Assembly: GCA_031178005.1 (NCBI GenBank)
Contig: JAPSJV010000001.1
Coordinates: 124,001 to 188,000 of the forward strand
Direction: 5' to 3'
DNA: 64,000 nt
From: Pseudarthrobacter sp.
GTDB lineage: Bacteria > Actinomycetota > Actinomycetes > Actinomycetales > Micrococcaceae
The notes under the pieces were generated by a model that worked only from the letters and a program-made list of their open reading frames with translations, was not told where the DNA came from and did not search any database. The first letter of the stretch is position 1. Every line of letters starts with the position of its first letter. This document shows, one piece after another, positions 50,885 to 60,006 of this stretch. The position numbers were made by a program, and so were the translations under genes.

Positions 50885-52150
50885 TCAGCTTACGTTGGCC
50901 GATGCTGCCGCCCGCTGCTGGGCCAGTTTGATCTCCAGCACGGCGTCCATCGCCTGCTGCACGCGGTCGTTCGCGCCCGCAAAACTGAAGTCCTTCTGGG
51001 CTTCGTCCAGGTACTGCAGCGCTTCCTCGGCCTCACCAGCTGCCTTGAGCGCCTTGCCCAGCAGCAGAGACACCTCACCTGAGGTGTGGCGTGCCAGGGA
51101 TTCACGTTCCGCGTGGATTTCGCGCAGTTTCGCCACGGCGCCGTCGATGTCCCCTGTGAGGTAGAGCCAGCGGGCCCTGATGAATGCCACTTCCAGCTGA
51201 TCCGTTTTGTTGCCGCCAACGATGGACAACGCCAGCTCTGCACGCTCGATCGCGGACAGGGTTTCCGGCTCGACAATCCCGGAGGACAGCCGTACCGCGG
51301 CGGAAGCCTTGTTGAAGCGGGCCCACAGCTCAATGTCGTTTGCAGGGGACAGCATCTTCGCCGCCTGCTCGTGGTAGGTGATGCCGGCCGGATAGTCATG
51401 CCGCATGAATGCCACGTTGCCGATGACCCAGGCCACCTCGCCGGCCAGTTGCGACATGGATTTTTCGTCCACCTGCGAATTCATGGACTGGCAGAAGTCC
51501 CAGGCCTCTTCCAGCCTGCCGCTTTCCGCCAGCGCGCCGATGAGGGCACGGTGCGCACCAATGATCAGCGTGGACCCCTGCGGGAGCTGCTCACAGAGAC
51601 GCACCGCCTCCATGGCATGTTCGACGGCGGCACTCAGGTGGCCCTGCCCCTGATGGGCTGCGGCAAGCATCTGCCGGGCGCGGACTCCCAGACCGGCCGA
51701 TTCCTTGGCCATAGGGTGGTCAAGAAGGTGCTCCATGATGTTCTGGCATTCCTGCCATTCGCCCTGCTTGATCAGGCATTCGGCCTGCATGTACATCATG
51801 TTCCACCAGGCGCTGGTGTTTTTGCCCTCCAGAGCGATCTGCGCCGCGGTGGCAGCGTGGGTTGCGGCCAGCGGATAGTCGCGCAAATCCCAGGCCTGCC
51901 GTGCATACAGTCCGGCCAATACGTATTCGGCATCACTCACGGAGATTGGCTGGCTCCAAGCCTCAAGGGCCTTCGGAGCCAGTTCCAGCCGGCGTGCAAG
52001 CTCTTCTATGACGTCCGCCGTAGGCTCGCGCCGGCCGCTCTCCAGGAGGGATATATAGCTGGGGGAGTATAGGCCTTTTCCGAGCTCGGCCTGTGTCAGT
52101 CCGCGATCAAGTCGTTCAGCGCGGAGCTTCTCCCCGAATCCATTCCCCAC
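50885..52150 (-). CDS. XRE-family regulator with TPR domain (RRNPP-like receptor candidate)
   Basis: The 421-residue protein has an N-terminal XRE helix-turn-helix (about residues 6-62; KLRAERLDRGLTQAELGKGL, YSPSYISLLESGRREPTADV). The rest is helical repeats of TPR type. At least seven units are readable: MMYMQAECLIKQGEWQECQN, ARQMLAAAHQGQGHLSAAVE, RALIGALAESGRLEEAWDF, VAWVIGNVAFMRHDYPAGIT, ARFNKASAAVRLSSGI, AFIRARWLYLTGDIDGAVAK and LLLGKALKAAGEAEEALQYL. This layout is that of RRNPP receptors (NprR, PlcR, Rap relatives). A GTG start has GGAGG eight bases upstream. It is divergent from a 60-residue pre-peptide gene, its likely ligand source. Confidence 0.88.
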   Translation of the reverse strand: MGNGFGEKLRAERLDRGLTQAELGKGLYSPSYISLLESGRREPTADVIEELARRLELAPKALEAWSQPISVSDAEYVLAGLYARQAWDLRDYPLAATHAATAAQIALEGKNTSAWWNMMYMQAECLIKQGEWQECQNIMEHLLDHPMAKESAGLGVRARQMLAAAHQGQGHLSAAVEHAMEAVRLCEQLPQGSTLIIGAHRALIGALAESGRLEEAWDFCQSMNSQVDEKSMSQLAGEVAWVIGNVAFMRHDYPAGITYHEQAAKMLSPANDIELWARFNKASAAVRLSSGIVEPETLSAIERAELALSIVGGNKTDQLEVAFIRARWLYLTGDIDGAVAKLREIHAERESLARHTSGEVSLLLGKALKAAGEAEEALQYLDEAQKDFSFAGANDRVQQAMDAVLEIKLAQQRAAASANVS

Positions 52151-52190
52151 GGGATTTCCTCCTTTTAACAAACAGACTTTCAGCCAATGC

Positions 52191-52221
52191 TTGACAGTGC
52201 CTGTGGAAAACATTTTACAAT
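52191..52221 (+). promoter_or_regulatory. Promoter of the repeat-peptide gene
   Basis: TTGACA (52191-52196) and TACAAT (52216-52221) are good -35 and -10 hexamers separated by 19 bases, a long spacing. TTTACA at 52214 gives a 17-base spacing as an alternative. ACATTTTACAATGT is also a short dyad over the -10. Long spacing often marks activator-dependent promoters. Confidence 0.5.
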
Positions 52222-52256
52222 GTATGTCAACAAGGGCGGTGCTCGCCTCTGTAACG

Positions 52257-52271
52257 AATACGACTCGTATT
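52257..52271. promoter_or_regulatory. Perfect 15-base palindrome just ahead of the peptide gene
   Basis: AATACGA and TCGTATT pair perfectly around a central C. It stands 11 bases before the peptide ATG, directly ahead of its ribosome-binding site GAGGAA. It could bind the XRE-TPR regulator or act on the mRNA. Confidence 0.5.
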
Positions 52272-52282
52272 GAGGAACTCAC

Positions 52283-52465
52283 ATGTTGAAAAAGATTGCA
52301 GCCGCCGCCGTTCTGGCCGGGGCTTTGGCGTTCTCCGCTGCAGGTCCGGCGATCCTTTCTGCTGGTTCCGCTGCGGACATCACAAATGTCTCCACCGCCG
52401 TAGGTAACTGGCCTGACCCGATGAGCAACCCGCAGGCAGTTGGCAACTGGCCTGACCCGATGTAA
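52283..52465 (+). CDS. Secreted repeat peptide, candidate pheromone precursor
   Basis: The 60-residue protein begins with a Sec signal peptide: MLKK, a hydrophobic stretch IAAAAVLAGALAFSAAGPAI, and a likely cleavage after SAGSA near residue 30. The mature part contains AVGNWPDPM at residues 39-47 and again at 52-60, the second forming the exact C-terminus. The corresponding 24-base DNA units (52400-52423 and 52439-52462) differ at two positions, so the repeat was duplicated and kept. GAGGAA precedes the ATG. The gene is divergent from an XRE-TPR regulator. No modification enzyme or immunity gene accompanies it. A peptide signal is the best inference; a structural role is not excluded. Confidence 0.8.
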   Translation: MLKKIAAAAVLAGALAFSAAGPAILSAGSAADITNVSTAVGNWPDPMSNPQAVGNWPDPM

Positions 52466-52531
52466 TCCAAAACCAAGCCTGTCACTGTTCCTTCCGACGC
52501 CGCTGGAGGGCTGCCGGTCAGGAGCAGAACA

Positions 52532-52565
52532 AAAAAGAGGGCCTCCACAAGGAGGCCCTCTTTTT
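52532..52565. terminator. Bidirectional rho-independent terminator between peptide gene and tRNA
   Basis: AAAAAGAGGGCCTCC (52532-52546) and GGAGGCCCTCTTTTT (52551-52565) form a perfect 15-base stem around ACAA. Both strands end in a T-run. It serves the peptide gene on the plus strand and the tRNA on the minus strand. Confidence 0.9.
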
Positions 52566-52568
52566 GAC

Positions 52569-52645
52569 TGGTCGGGATGACAGGATTTGAACCTGCGACC
52601 TCGTCGTCCCGAACGACGCGCGCTACCAAGCTGCGCCACATCCCG
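52569..52645 (-). tRNA. tRNA-Pro (anticodon CGG), CCA encoded
   Basis: The minus strand folds as a full cloverleaf: acceptor CGGGATG/CATCCCG, D arm GCGC-AGCTTGGTA-GCGC, anticodon stem CGTCG/CGACG and T arm GCAGG-TTCAAAT-CCTGT. The anticodon loop TTCGGGA gives CGG, reading proline codon CCG. G37 follows the anticodon, as expected for proline tRNA. The discriminator A and CCA are encoded (52569-52572). The terminator at 52532-52565 lies just downstream. Confidence 0.95.
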
Positions 52646-52746
52646 ATCCGCTGCAAAAGCAACTTTACAAGAATAGCGGATGGCAGGTCCGGAAGCGAAA
52701 TCGGCATCCGGGGGAGGCGAACATGCCCCGGAAAGCGACTCCGGAC

Positions 52747-54576
52747 CTAGACGAGTGAGTCCTTCCAGGCGCCGTGCAGCTTGGCGAACCGGCCGCCGTC
52801 GCCAATCAGTTCCGCGGGAGTTCCGTCTTCCACCACCTGCCCGTCGTGCACTACCAGGACCCGGTCCGCCGTCTCCACGGTGGAGAGCCGGTGGGCGATG
52901 ATCAGGGCGGTGCGGCCTGCGCTGCCTGAGACGCCCGCCAGCAGCCGGGACAGGCCGGTCTGGACCAACCGTTCGGACGGGATGTCCAGCGAGGACGTGG
53001 CCTCGTCCAGGATCAGCACGGCGGGCTTGGCCAGGTAGGCCCGGGCGAAGCTGATCAGCTGCCGCTGCCCGGAGGACACCCGGCCGCCGCGCTTGTTGAC
53101 GTCCGTGTCGTAGCCTTCCGGAAGTTCGGTGATGAAGTCGTGGGCGCCGACGGCCCGCGCCGCGTCCTCGATCTCCTCGCGGCTGGCGGTGGGCCTGCCC
53201 AGCGCAATGTTGTCCGCAACCGATCCGCTGAACAGGAACGCTTCCTGGGTGACCATCACGATGTTGTGCCGGAGATCCTGGGTGTTGAGTTTCCGCAGGT
53301 CCACGCCGTCCAGGGTGAGGGAGCCTGAGGAGACGTCATAGAACCGGGCGATGAGCTTGGCCAGTGTGGACTTACCGGCGCCGGTCTGTCCCACCAGGGC
53401 CACGGTCTGCCCGGCCGGAATGTGCAGGTTCAGCTTTGGGACCACCAGAGGGCCGTCACCGTAGCCGAACTCGACGTCCTTGAAGTCGATGGCGCCCTTC
53501 GCTTCCTTCAGCGCTACGGGGTTCTTGGGTGGCCGGACCGTGGGGATCTCCTCCAGGAGTCCGGAGACCTTCTCAAGGGCCGCCTGGGCGCTCTGGAAGG
53601 AGTTGTAGAACATGGCCATCTGGTCAACGGGCTGGAAGAACCGCTTGGTAGACAGAATCAGGGCCAGCAGGACCCCAACTTCGAGTTCGCCGCCCAGTAC
53701 CCGGAAACCACCCAAAAGCAGGACGACGGCGACGCAGATGTTGCCGATCAGCACCAGCCCGGGCTGGAAGATGCCATTGAGGTTGATGGAGCGGACCGTC
53801 ACCAGCCGGTAGTCCTCCGCCAGCTGGCCGTACTTTCCGGCGTTCTCGCGTTCCTTGCGGAAGGCCTTGACGGCGCGGATGCCGGTCATCGTTTCAACGA
53901 AGTGCACAATCAGCCGGGCTGAGACAACCCGGGACTCCCGGAACGCGATCTGTGAGTGTTTCTGGTACCAGCGGGAGAGGAAATACATGGGCACGCCGGC
54001 CGCCAGGATGAGAAAGCCGCTCCGCCAGTCCAAGGCAAAGATGGTCACGGCGGTGAACACCATAAAGAGCAATCCGGACGCCAGCGAGCTCACGCCGGAA
54101 TCCAGCAGTTCGCGCAAGGCCTCCAGGTCTGAGGTCTGACGGGCAATGATCCGGCCGGAGGTGTAGTTCTCATGGAATTCCAGGCTGAGCCGCTGCGTGT
54201 GCCGGAAGACCCTGACCCGCAGGTCCAGGAGCATGGCCTGGCTCAGTTTTGCCGTGGACGTGACGTACAGCGAGGTCAGGACGGCCGCGATCACGGCGGC
54301 ACAAAGATAGGCGACGCCGGTCATCACCAGTGGCAGGTTGTCCCCGGCCTGCAGCGCGGGAAGGGCGTTGTCGATCCCGAAGGCGATCAGCACCGGCCCC
54401 GCAACCCGGGCTGCCTGGGAGACCACGACCATGGCGATCGTGAGCCAGAACCTGAGCCGAAGCGGATGGATCAGGGAGCCCAGCAAGGCGACCGACCGGC
54501 GTCGTACCGTTTTGCTGTCGCTCTTGCTGAGGTTGGTGTTGTCCTCATTGGCGGTACCGAACGTTGCGGTGCTCAT
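52747..54576 (-). CDS. ABC exporter half, canonical catalytic Glu, variant signature
   Basis: The 609-residue protein has a six-helix type IV exporter domain (about residues 45-340) and a nucleotide-binding domain (about 370-600). Walker A is [16 protein letters not shown]. Walker B is [12 protein letters not shown] with the catalytic Glu. The signature reads VSSGQRQ instead of LSGGQ. Its ATG overlaps the stop of the other exporter half (ATGA at 54573-54576). The two probably form a heterodimer exporting drugs or lipids. It is followed by tRNA-Pro. Confidence 0.94.
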   Translation of the reverse strand: MSTATFGTANEDNTNLSKSDSKTVRRRSVALLGSLIHPLRLRFWLTIAMVVVSQAARVAGPVLIAFGIDNALPALQAGDNLPLVMTGVAYLCAAVIAAVLTSLYVTSTAKLSQAMLLDLRVRVFRHTQRLSLEFHENYTSGRIIARQTSDLEALRELLDSGVSSLASGLLFMVFTAVTIFALDWRSGFLILAAGVPMYFLSRWYQKHSQIAFRESRVVSARLIVHFVETMTGIRAVKAFRKERENAGKYGQLAEDYRLVTVRSINLNGIFQPGLVLIGNICVAVVLLLGGFRVLGGELEVGVLLALILSTKRFFQPVDQMAMFYNSFQSAQAALEKVSGLLEEIPTVRPPKNPVALKEAKGAIDFKDVEFGYGDGPLVVPKLNLHIPAGQTVALVGQTGAGKSTLAKLIARFYDVSSGSLTLDGVDLRKLNTQDLRHNIVMVTQEAFLFSGSVADNIALGRPTASREEIEDAARAVGAHDFITELPEGYDTDVNKRGGRVSSGQRQLISFARAYLAKPAVLILDEATSSLDIPSERLVQTGLSRLLAGVSGSAGRTALIIAHRLSTVETADRVLVVHDGQVVEDGTPAELIGDGGRFAKLHGAWKDSLV

Positions 54577-56384
54577 CGGATCGCTTCCTCTGCATCGTCA
54601 TCAAGGTCCGACAGTTCTGAGTCGAGGTCCCGCGGTTCGGTCTCCAGGCTGGCGATCACGTACCGGTAGTGCGGATTGGCGGCCAGGAGCTCGGAGTGCG
54701 TGCCCACGGCGGTGATCCGGCCTTCCTCCAGGAGTGCCACCCGGTCCGCTAGTGCCACGGTGGAGGGACGGTGGGCGACGATCAGCGTGGTGGTTTCGGT
54801 CAGTACTTCGCGGAGCCGGGCTTCCACCAGTTCCTCGGTGTTGACGTCCAAGGCGGACAACGGATCGTCCAGCACCAGGACGCGGGGTTTTGCGGCGATG
54901 GCCCGGGCCAGGGCGATGCGCTGCCGTTGCCCGCCGGAAAGGCTCAGGCCTTCCTCGCCGATCAGGGTGTCCACGCCCTCGGGTAGTGAGTAGGCGAAGT
55001 GCGCCTGGGCAACGTCCAGTGCCTCGTCGAGCGCTGCTTCACTGGGCTCCGGCGCGCCCAACAGCACGTTGTCCCGGACTGAATTGGAGAAAAGTGTGGT
55101 GTCCTCGAAGGCGACGGCAACCACCCTGCGCAACTCGCCGACGTCGAACTCCCGCAGATCGACGCCGTCGATGGTGACGGACCCGTCGGTGACGTCATAA
55201 AGCCGGGGGACAAGTTGAAGGAGGGCGCTCTTGCCGCTGCCGGTGATTCCCACGAGTGCCATGGTCTCGCCCGGCCTGACTTCAAGGTTGATGTCCTTGA
55301 GGATGGGTTTGTCCGGCACGTCATCAAAAGCGAAGGTGGCGTTGTTGAAACACAAGGCACCGCGCAATTCCCGCGGCCGCCCCGGGTTTTCGGGGCTGGT
55401 GATGGTGTTGACGGAATCCATCACTTCAAAGTGACGGTCGACGGCGGTCTTGGCGGTGAGTGCCATGGACAGCAGCATGCCGCAGAATTCCACGGGCGTG
55501 GCAATGACCGCCGCTGTGGCGAAGAAGGCAACCAAGGCGCCGATGCTGAGGCTGCCGTCGGCAACGAGCAGCACGCCGGTGACCAGTCCCGCACCGAGGG
55601 CGAGCTCGGGCAGGAGCGTTACCACCATGGTGAACGTGGCAAGGTGTTTGGCCTTGAGGATCTCCGTCTGCCGGAGCTCCTCGGCCTGTTCGTTAAAGCT
55701 TTCCAGCGCTTCGCGGCTGCGGCCAAAGGCTTTGAGGACTCGGATGCCGTGGACGGATTCTTCGACCGTGGTGGCCAGGTCCCCGGCCTGGTCCTGGCTG
55801 AGCCTGGCTACCTTGCTGAAGCGGGTCCGGAAGCGGAAGGCATTGATCATGATGGGCACGGCCGCGGCCAGGAAGATCAGGGCGAGCTGCCAGCTCATCG
55901 CGAACATCACGGCGATGCCGATGATCACGGTGAGGCTGGTGACTACCAGCATGATCGCGCCGAAGGCCATCCAGCGGCGCAGGAAGTTGAGGTCGCTCAT
56001 GGCACGGGACAGCAGCTGTCCGGAACCCCAGCGGTCATGGAAGGACACGGTCAGGTCCTGCAGGTGGTCATACAGCGATACCCGCATCCGGGTTTCCACG
56101 GTGGTTGCCGGGTTGATCACGAAGAAGCGGCGCAACGCTACAAGCCCGGCTTCCGCCACACCCAGGACCAGCACGATGCCGGCCGAGATCCAGACAGCCG
56201 TGGTGGCTCCGCCGGCATGGAGGGTGTCATTGATCAGGACCCGGAGCACCTGCGGGATAGCCAGCGCCACAAGGCTGGCCAGCAAAGCAGAGATCAGGCC
56301 CATCAGCAGTTTGGGCATGATGGGTCTTATGTGTGGATATAGACGGCTGATTGATGTGAAAAATGAACTCTGCGTCTTCGCCAT
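54573..56384 (-). CDS. ABC exporter half with degenerate Walker B
   Basis: The 603-residue protein has the same layout as its partner: six helices (about residues 25-320), then a nucleotide-binding domain (about 350-590). Walker A is [16 protein letters not shown] and the signature [13 protein letters not shown] is canonical. Walker B is [12 protein letters not shown], with Asp where the catalytic Glu should be. This is the mark of the degenerate half of heterodimeric exporters. The C-terminus is acidic. The ATG at 56384 follows GAGAAG; a longer start is possible. It is the first gene of the pair. Confidence 0.94.
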   Translation of the reverse strand: MAKTQSSFFTSISRLYPHIRPIMPKLLMGLISALLASLVALAIPQVLRVLINDTLHAGGATTAVWISAGIVLVLGVAEAGLVALRRFFVINPATTVETRMRVSLYDHLQDLTVSFHDRWGSGQLLSRAMSDLNFLRRWMAFGAIMLVVTSLTVIIGIAVMFAMSWQLALIFLAAAVPIMINAFRFRTRFSKVARLSQDQAGDLATTVEESVHGIRVLKAFGRSREALESFNEQAEELRQTEILKAKHLATFTMVVTLLPELALGAGLVTGVLLVADGSLSIGALVAFFATAAVIATPVEFCGMLLSMALTAKTAVDRHFEVMDSVNTITSPENPGRPRELRGALCFNNATFAFDDVPDKPILKDINLEVRPGETMALVGITGSGKSALLQLVPRLYDVTDGSVTIDGVDLREFDVGELRRVVAVAFEDTTLFSNSVRDNVLLGAPEPSEAALDEALDVAQAHFAYSLPEGVDTLIGEEGLSLSGGQRQRIALARAIAAKPRVLVLDDPLSALDVNTEELVEARLREVLTETTTLIVAHRPSTVALADRVALLEEGRITAVGTHSELLAANPHYRYVIASLETEPRDLDSELSDLDDDAEEAIR

Positions 56385-56408
56385 GCCGCTTCTCAAGCCT
56401 CTATCGAA

Positions 56409-56429
56409 GTAGTTTCCCCTAGCAACTAC
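56409..56429. promoter_or_regulatory. MarR-like dyad upstream of the ABC exporter operon
   Basis: GTAGTT and AACTAC form inverted arms around a nine-base centre that includes CCTAGC. On the minus strand it reads GTAGTTGCTAGG and AAACTAC, resembling MarR-type operators. It lies about 25-45 bases upstream of the exporter start. No MarR gene is adjacent. Confidence 0.4.
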
Positions 56430-56572
56430 CCTATGCCATGCACTGATACGATTCAGAGCTTTTCCGCACGGTGGGTTGCGACTTTAGGTGAGGGCGGCGG
56501 CTCATGGGCGCCATCCCCAACTGGCTCGCAGTTAACGCTGTCAAAACGCGTTATAAGTGCGTTAACGGCGAG

Positions 56573-57520
56573 TCACCTGGGGGAAGTGAGGGTGAGGAGG
56601 ACCGCTTCCGGCCTGCACGCGATGCGCACCGGAGCGAAACGCGAGGTGCCGATGCCGCCCGAGACGTTGACCGGCGTCGTATGGCCGTTGCTTTCCCAGT
56701 CGTTGAGGCCCTTGGCCCGCCAGGTGGGGAGATCGCAGTTGGCAATGACTGCGCCATAACCGGGGATGCAGATCTGGCCGCCGTGGGTGTGCCCGGCGAG
56801 CAGCAGGTCCGCGCCGGCCTCCGTGAAGTGGTCCAGTACCCGCTGGTAGGGCGCGTGGATGACGGCGACGCGCAGGTGCGGCTTGTTGTCCTGGCCCTTC
56901 GTGCCGCGTGGCCAGCCGGCGTACTGCTCGCGGTTCAGGTGCGGATCGTCCACGCCGGAGAAATCAAACCGCATGCCGTTGAGCGGGATGGACTGGTTGC
57001 GGTTGGTCAGGTCCACCCAGCCGGCCATGCCGAACCCCGAACGCAGGCGAGGCCAATCCAGCTTCTTCGGATCCTTACGGGCCTTGGACGGGCCCAGCAG
57101 GTAGGACGCCGGGTTCTTCAGCGCCGGGGCGAAGTAATCGTTGGAGCCTGGAACAAACACCCCGGGGAATTGCATCAGGGGCGTCAATGCTTCCAGCAGA
57201 GGATCGACGGCGCCCGTGTGGCTGAGGTTGTCACCGGTGTTGACCACCAGGTCCGGTTTCAGCTGGGCGAGGGATTTCAGCCACTCAGCCTTGGCGCGCT
57301 GCCCGGGCACAAAGTGGATATCGCTCAGGTGCAGGATCCGGAACGGCTTCTGGCCGGGCGGCAATAGCGGCAGCTGTTCCTCCCGGACTTCAAACTGGTT
57401 CTTCTCCCAGAGCCCGTATCCAAACGCGGAAAGCCCGACGGCGCCACCCACCCCAGCGGTGCCGGCCAGTCCGCGGCCGAGGGAGCGGGCCCTGGCCGCG
57501 AACGAAGTCACGTCAGCCAT
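56573..57520 (-). CDS. Metallophosphoesterase, membrane-anchored
   Basis: The 315-residue protein has an N-terminal anchor (about residues 15-35; GLAGTAGVGGAVGLSAFGY). The calcineurin-like metal site follows: ILHLSDIHFVPGQ, VNTGDNLSHTG, PGSNDYFAPAL and LLAGHTHGGQICIPG. The five metal motifs are in order. It resembles YkuE/YaeI-type phosphoesterases. The gene begins five bases after the PBP stop codon, so the pair is an operon. Rv3683 beside ponA2 in Mycobacterium is a parallel arrangement. Its substrate is unknown. Confidence 0.93.
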   Translation of the reverse strand: MADVTSFAARARSLGRGLAGTAGVGGAVGLSAFGYGLWEKNQFEVREEQLPLLPPGQKPFRILHLSDIHFVPGQRAKAEWLKSLAQLKPDLVVNTGDNLSHTGAVDPLLEALTPLMQFPGVFVPGSNDYFAPALKNPASYLLGPSKARKDPKKLDWPRLRSGFGMAGWVDLTNRNQSIPLNGMRFDFSGVDDPHLNREQYAGWPRGTKGQDNKPHLRVAVIHAPYQRVLDHFTEAGADLLLAGHTHGGQICIPGYGAVIANCDLPTWRAKGLNDWESNGHTTPVNVSGGIGTSRFAPVRIACRPEAVLLTLTSPR

Positions 57521-57525
57521 GCGGG

Positions 57526-59811
57526 CTAGTCGTCCTTGCCCTTGTCGTCATTCCCGTTCCCGTTGCCGGAGTTATCCGCAGGCGGGGCTGCAGGTGCAGG
57601 GGCATTGGTGGCAGGGGGCTGGGTTGCGGGCGTAGCCGGGCGGGCAGGTGCACCCGAAATGAGGTTGCTGGGCGGCGGGGTAAACGGATTCGTTCCATAA
57701 CCCGGGGCAATATCGCGCATAAAGCTGGTGAACATGGGGCCAGCGATCATATAGCCGTCAATCGCCTCGTAGAAGTTGCCGTTGATGTTCAGGTTCCTAC
57801 CGGGACGGAGCTGGTTGTCCAGAGGATCACCGAACCAGGCAGCCGTGGCCAGGCCGGTGGTGTACCCGACCACCCAGGTGGAGCCGTTGGAATCATTGGT
57901 GCCGGTCTTCGCCGCGATCGGGAAGCTCGTGGTGGTGGAAAGCCGGGGACGGATCAGGGAACCCGAACCGGTGTTCATGACTTCCTGCATGCCATACGCC
58001 ACGCCGCGGGCAACTTCAGGCTTCACCGCGTCAACACAATTGCTCGACTGAGCCGGCAGCTGTGCACCCGTGGGGTCCGTGACTGACGTGATCGCAATCG
58101 GTTCGCAGTACTTTCCGTCATTGGCGAAAGCGGCAAAAGCTGCTGCCATGGTGAGCGGGGCTGTCTGGGTGGAACCGATCAGGTTAGCGAGCGTGGTCAT
58201 CGGCACCTTCGGATTGGGATCGCCGTTCTTCGGGTTGCCGCCGTGGATACCGACGGCATCCACGATCTTCTGGATTCCACACAGATCCACTTGGGCTGCC
58301 GAAGCGAACGTGGCGGTATTGATGGAGTTCTTGAAGCCCTCCAACACATCCATGCTCCGGTACCACTGACGCTCAGCATTCTGCAGGTCGAAGCTGCCCG
58401 GAACCCTGGCGTCATAAAAACCGTCCACTGGTGTGGGGCAGGTGTTCTTCCAGGGGAAACCCGGGGGATACACCCGCCGCGAAGCGTCAACTCTGGTGTT
58501 CATAGACTTGCCCTCGTTCAGCCACTGGGCAAACGTGAAGGGTTTCATGGTGGATCCGGGCTGGAAACCGCCCAGGCCGTTGAGATCGTTGCCGTCCTTG
58601 TCCTGCTGGTCCACGTTGAAGTTCTGGGTTTGGTGGAACTGGCCATCGGCCGGGAGCATGGAGGTGTTTTGGGCCATGGTGATGATCTTGCCGGTGTTCG
58701 GCTGGACGGACACCATGGAGGCGCCCCACTTGTCCGGGTTGGCTCCGGCAGCCGCGTCAGCCTGCGCCTGGGCGTTGGTCTGGGCTACGGGATCCAGCGT
58801 TGTGGTGATGGTGAGGCCGCCGCGGAGAATGGCATTCATGCGATCCTCTTTAGTAGCACCATAGGCCGGGTTGTTTTCCAGCAGGTGAAGGACGTAGTCG
58901 CAGAAGTACGGAGCCGTCGAGGCGTAGGCGCAGCCCTGTCGCGTTGGCGTGACGGTGGTTTCCACCGGCGTAGCCACGGCGGCGTCGTGCTCTTCCTGGG
59001 TAATTTTCTGCTGGTTGAGCATAAGTCCCAGAACCAGGTCCCGGCGGGATTTTGAGGCTTCCGGGTTTGCAATTGGATCAAACGCCGACGGGCTGTTGAC
59101 CAGACCGGCAAGAAGAGCCGCCTGCGGAAGAGTGAGGTCCTTCGCCGAGGTGCTGAAGAAGAGTTTGGACGCGGCTTCAATGCCGTAGGCGTTCTGGTTG
59201 AAGAACACGATGTTCAGGTAGCCCTCAAGGATTTGCTCCTTGCTGAACTCCTTCTCGAGGGCGATAGCGAGCTTCATCTCGCGAAGCTTGTCGCCTACGC
59301 CCTTGTTGACGCCGTTGAGGATGATTTCCTCATCTTTTCCTTCGGCGGAAAGCTTGGAGTTTAGGACGTTGTTAACGTACTGCTGGGTAATGGTGGAAGC
59401 GCCCTGCCGGTTGCCCTGGGCAGTGGCCACCACGGCCCGTAGGATACCTGTGGTGTCAACGCCGCCGTGCTCGTAGAAGCGGCTGTCCTCCACCGCGATC
59501 ACGGCTTCCTTCATAAAAGGAGAGATCTGCTCCAGGCCCACGCGGGTGCGGTTTTCAGCAAACAGCGTGGCGATGACGCTTCCGTCCGCGGCCAGGACCT
59601 TGGTGGACTGGCTGGGCGGCTCTACCTGCAGCTCTGCCGGGAGGGCGTCAAAGAACTCGATGGAGCTACTGGCAGCAGTGCCGCTCACAGCAGCGGCAGG
59701 CACCAACAGGCCCGCCACGAGGACACCACAGATGGCACTGACGCCAAGGAAGCCGAGTAACTTCCCCAGGGTAGTTGCTGTGTCGAAAAGTGGGTTCTTG
59801 CGAGTCGCCAT
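57526..59811 (-). CDS. Class A penicillin-binding protein (transglycosylase-transpeptidase, PonA-like)
   Basis: The 761-residue bifunctional enzyme polymerises and cross-links peptidoglycan outside the membrane. After an N-terminal helix (LLGFLGVSAICGVLVAGLLV) the GT51 domain has AVIAVEDSRFYEHGGVDTTG and QGASTITQQYVNNVL. The transpeptidase has GGFQPGSTMKPFTFAQ with the catalytic Ser, and FPIAAKTGTNDSNGSTWVVG with KTG. The C-terminal tail is rich in Pro, Ala, Thr, Asn and then Asp/Gly, with no PASTA domain. The ATG at 59811 starts MATRKNPLF. A metallophosphoesterase gene follows five bases later. Confidence 0.95.
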   Translation of the reverse strand: MATRKNPLFDTATTLGKLLGFLGVSAICGVLVAGLLVPAAAVSGTAASSSIEFFDALPAELQVEPPSQSTKVLAADGSVIATLFAENRTRVGLEQISPFMKEAVIAVEDSRFYEHGGVDTTGILRAVVATAQGNRQGASTITQQYVNNVLNSKLSAEGKDEEIILNGVNKGVGDKLREMKLAIALEKEFSKEQILEGYLNIVFFNQNAYGIEAASKLFFSTSAKDLTLPQAALLAGLVNSPSAFDPIANPEASKSRRDLVLGLMLNQQKITQEEHDAAVATPVETTVTPTRQGCAYASTAPYFCDYVLHLLENNPAYGATKEDRMNAILRGGLTITTTLDPVAQTNAQAQADAAAGANPDKWGASMVSVQPNTGKIITMAQNTSMLPADGQFHQTQNFNVDQQDKDGNDLNGLGGFQPGSTMKPFTFAQWLNEGKSMNTRVDASRRVYPPGFPWKNTCPTPVDGFYDARVPGSFDLQNAERQWYRSMDVLEGFKNSINTATFASAAQVDLCGIQKIVDAVGIHGGNPKNGDPNPKVPMTTLANLIGSTQTAPLTMAAAFAAFANDGKYCEPIAITSVTDPTGAQLPAQSSNCVDAVKPEVARGVAYGMQEVMNTGSGSLIRPRLSTTTSFPIAAKTGTNDSNGSTWVVGYTTGLATAAWFGDPLDNQLRPGRNLNINGNFYEAIDGYMIAGPMFTSFMRDIAPGYGTNPFTPPPSNLISGAPARPATPATQPPATNAPAPAAPPADNSGNGNGNDDKGKDD

Positions 59812-59848
59812 GTTTTCCACTTTACCGGCAAGGGCTAGGCTTTAGCTC

Positions 59849-60004
59849 ATGACCAAATGGGAGTACGCGACAATTCCGCTCATTATTCACGCTACAAAGC
59901 AGATCCTCGACCAGTGGGGCGAGGATGGCTGGGAGCTTGTCCAGGTGGTCCCCGGACCCGATGGCAACGGACTTGTTGCCTACCTGAAGAGGGAGAAGCA
60001 GTAG
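59849..60004 (+). CDS. DUF4177 small protein (51 residues)
   Basis: The 51-residue protein has the family pattern: MTKWEYATIPLIIHATKQIL at the N-terminus, then DQWGEDGWELVQVVPGPDG and AYLKREKQ. GWELVQV is the family signature. It is of unknown function. RidA starts two bases after its stop, so the two genes form an operon. Divergent from the PBP. Confidence 0.9.
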   Translation: MTKWEYATIPLIIHATKQILDQWGEDGWELVQVVPGPDGNGLVAYLKREKQ

Positions 60005-60006
60005 CA

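Noticed and set aside
52283-52465. Repeat peptide as a lanthipeptide, graspetide or bacteriocin precursor
   Set aside because: No modification enzyme, protease or immunity gene is nearby, the peptide has no Cys, and a Sec signal explains export. The pheromone view fits the divergent TPR regulator better.
55215-56342. A 375-residue plus-strand frame across the ABC exporter gene
   Set aside because: The His/Gly/Glu-rich composition and position antisense to a solid ABC gene mark it as a shadow.
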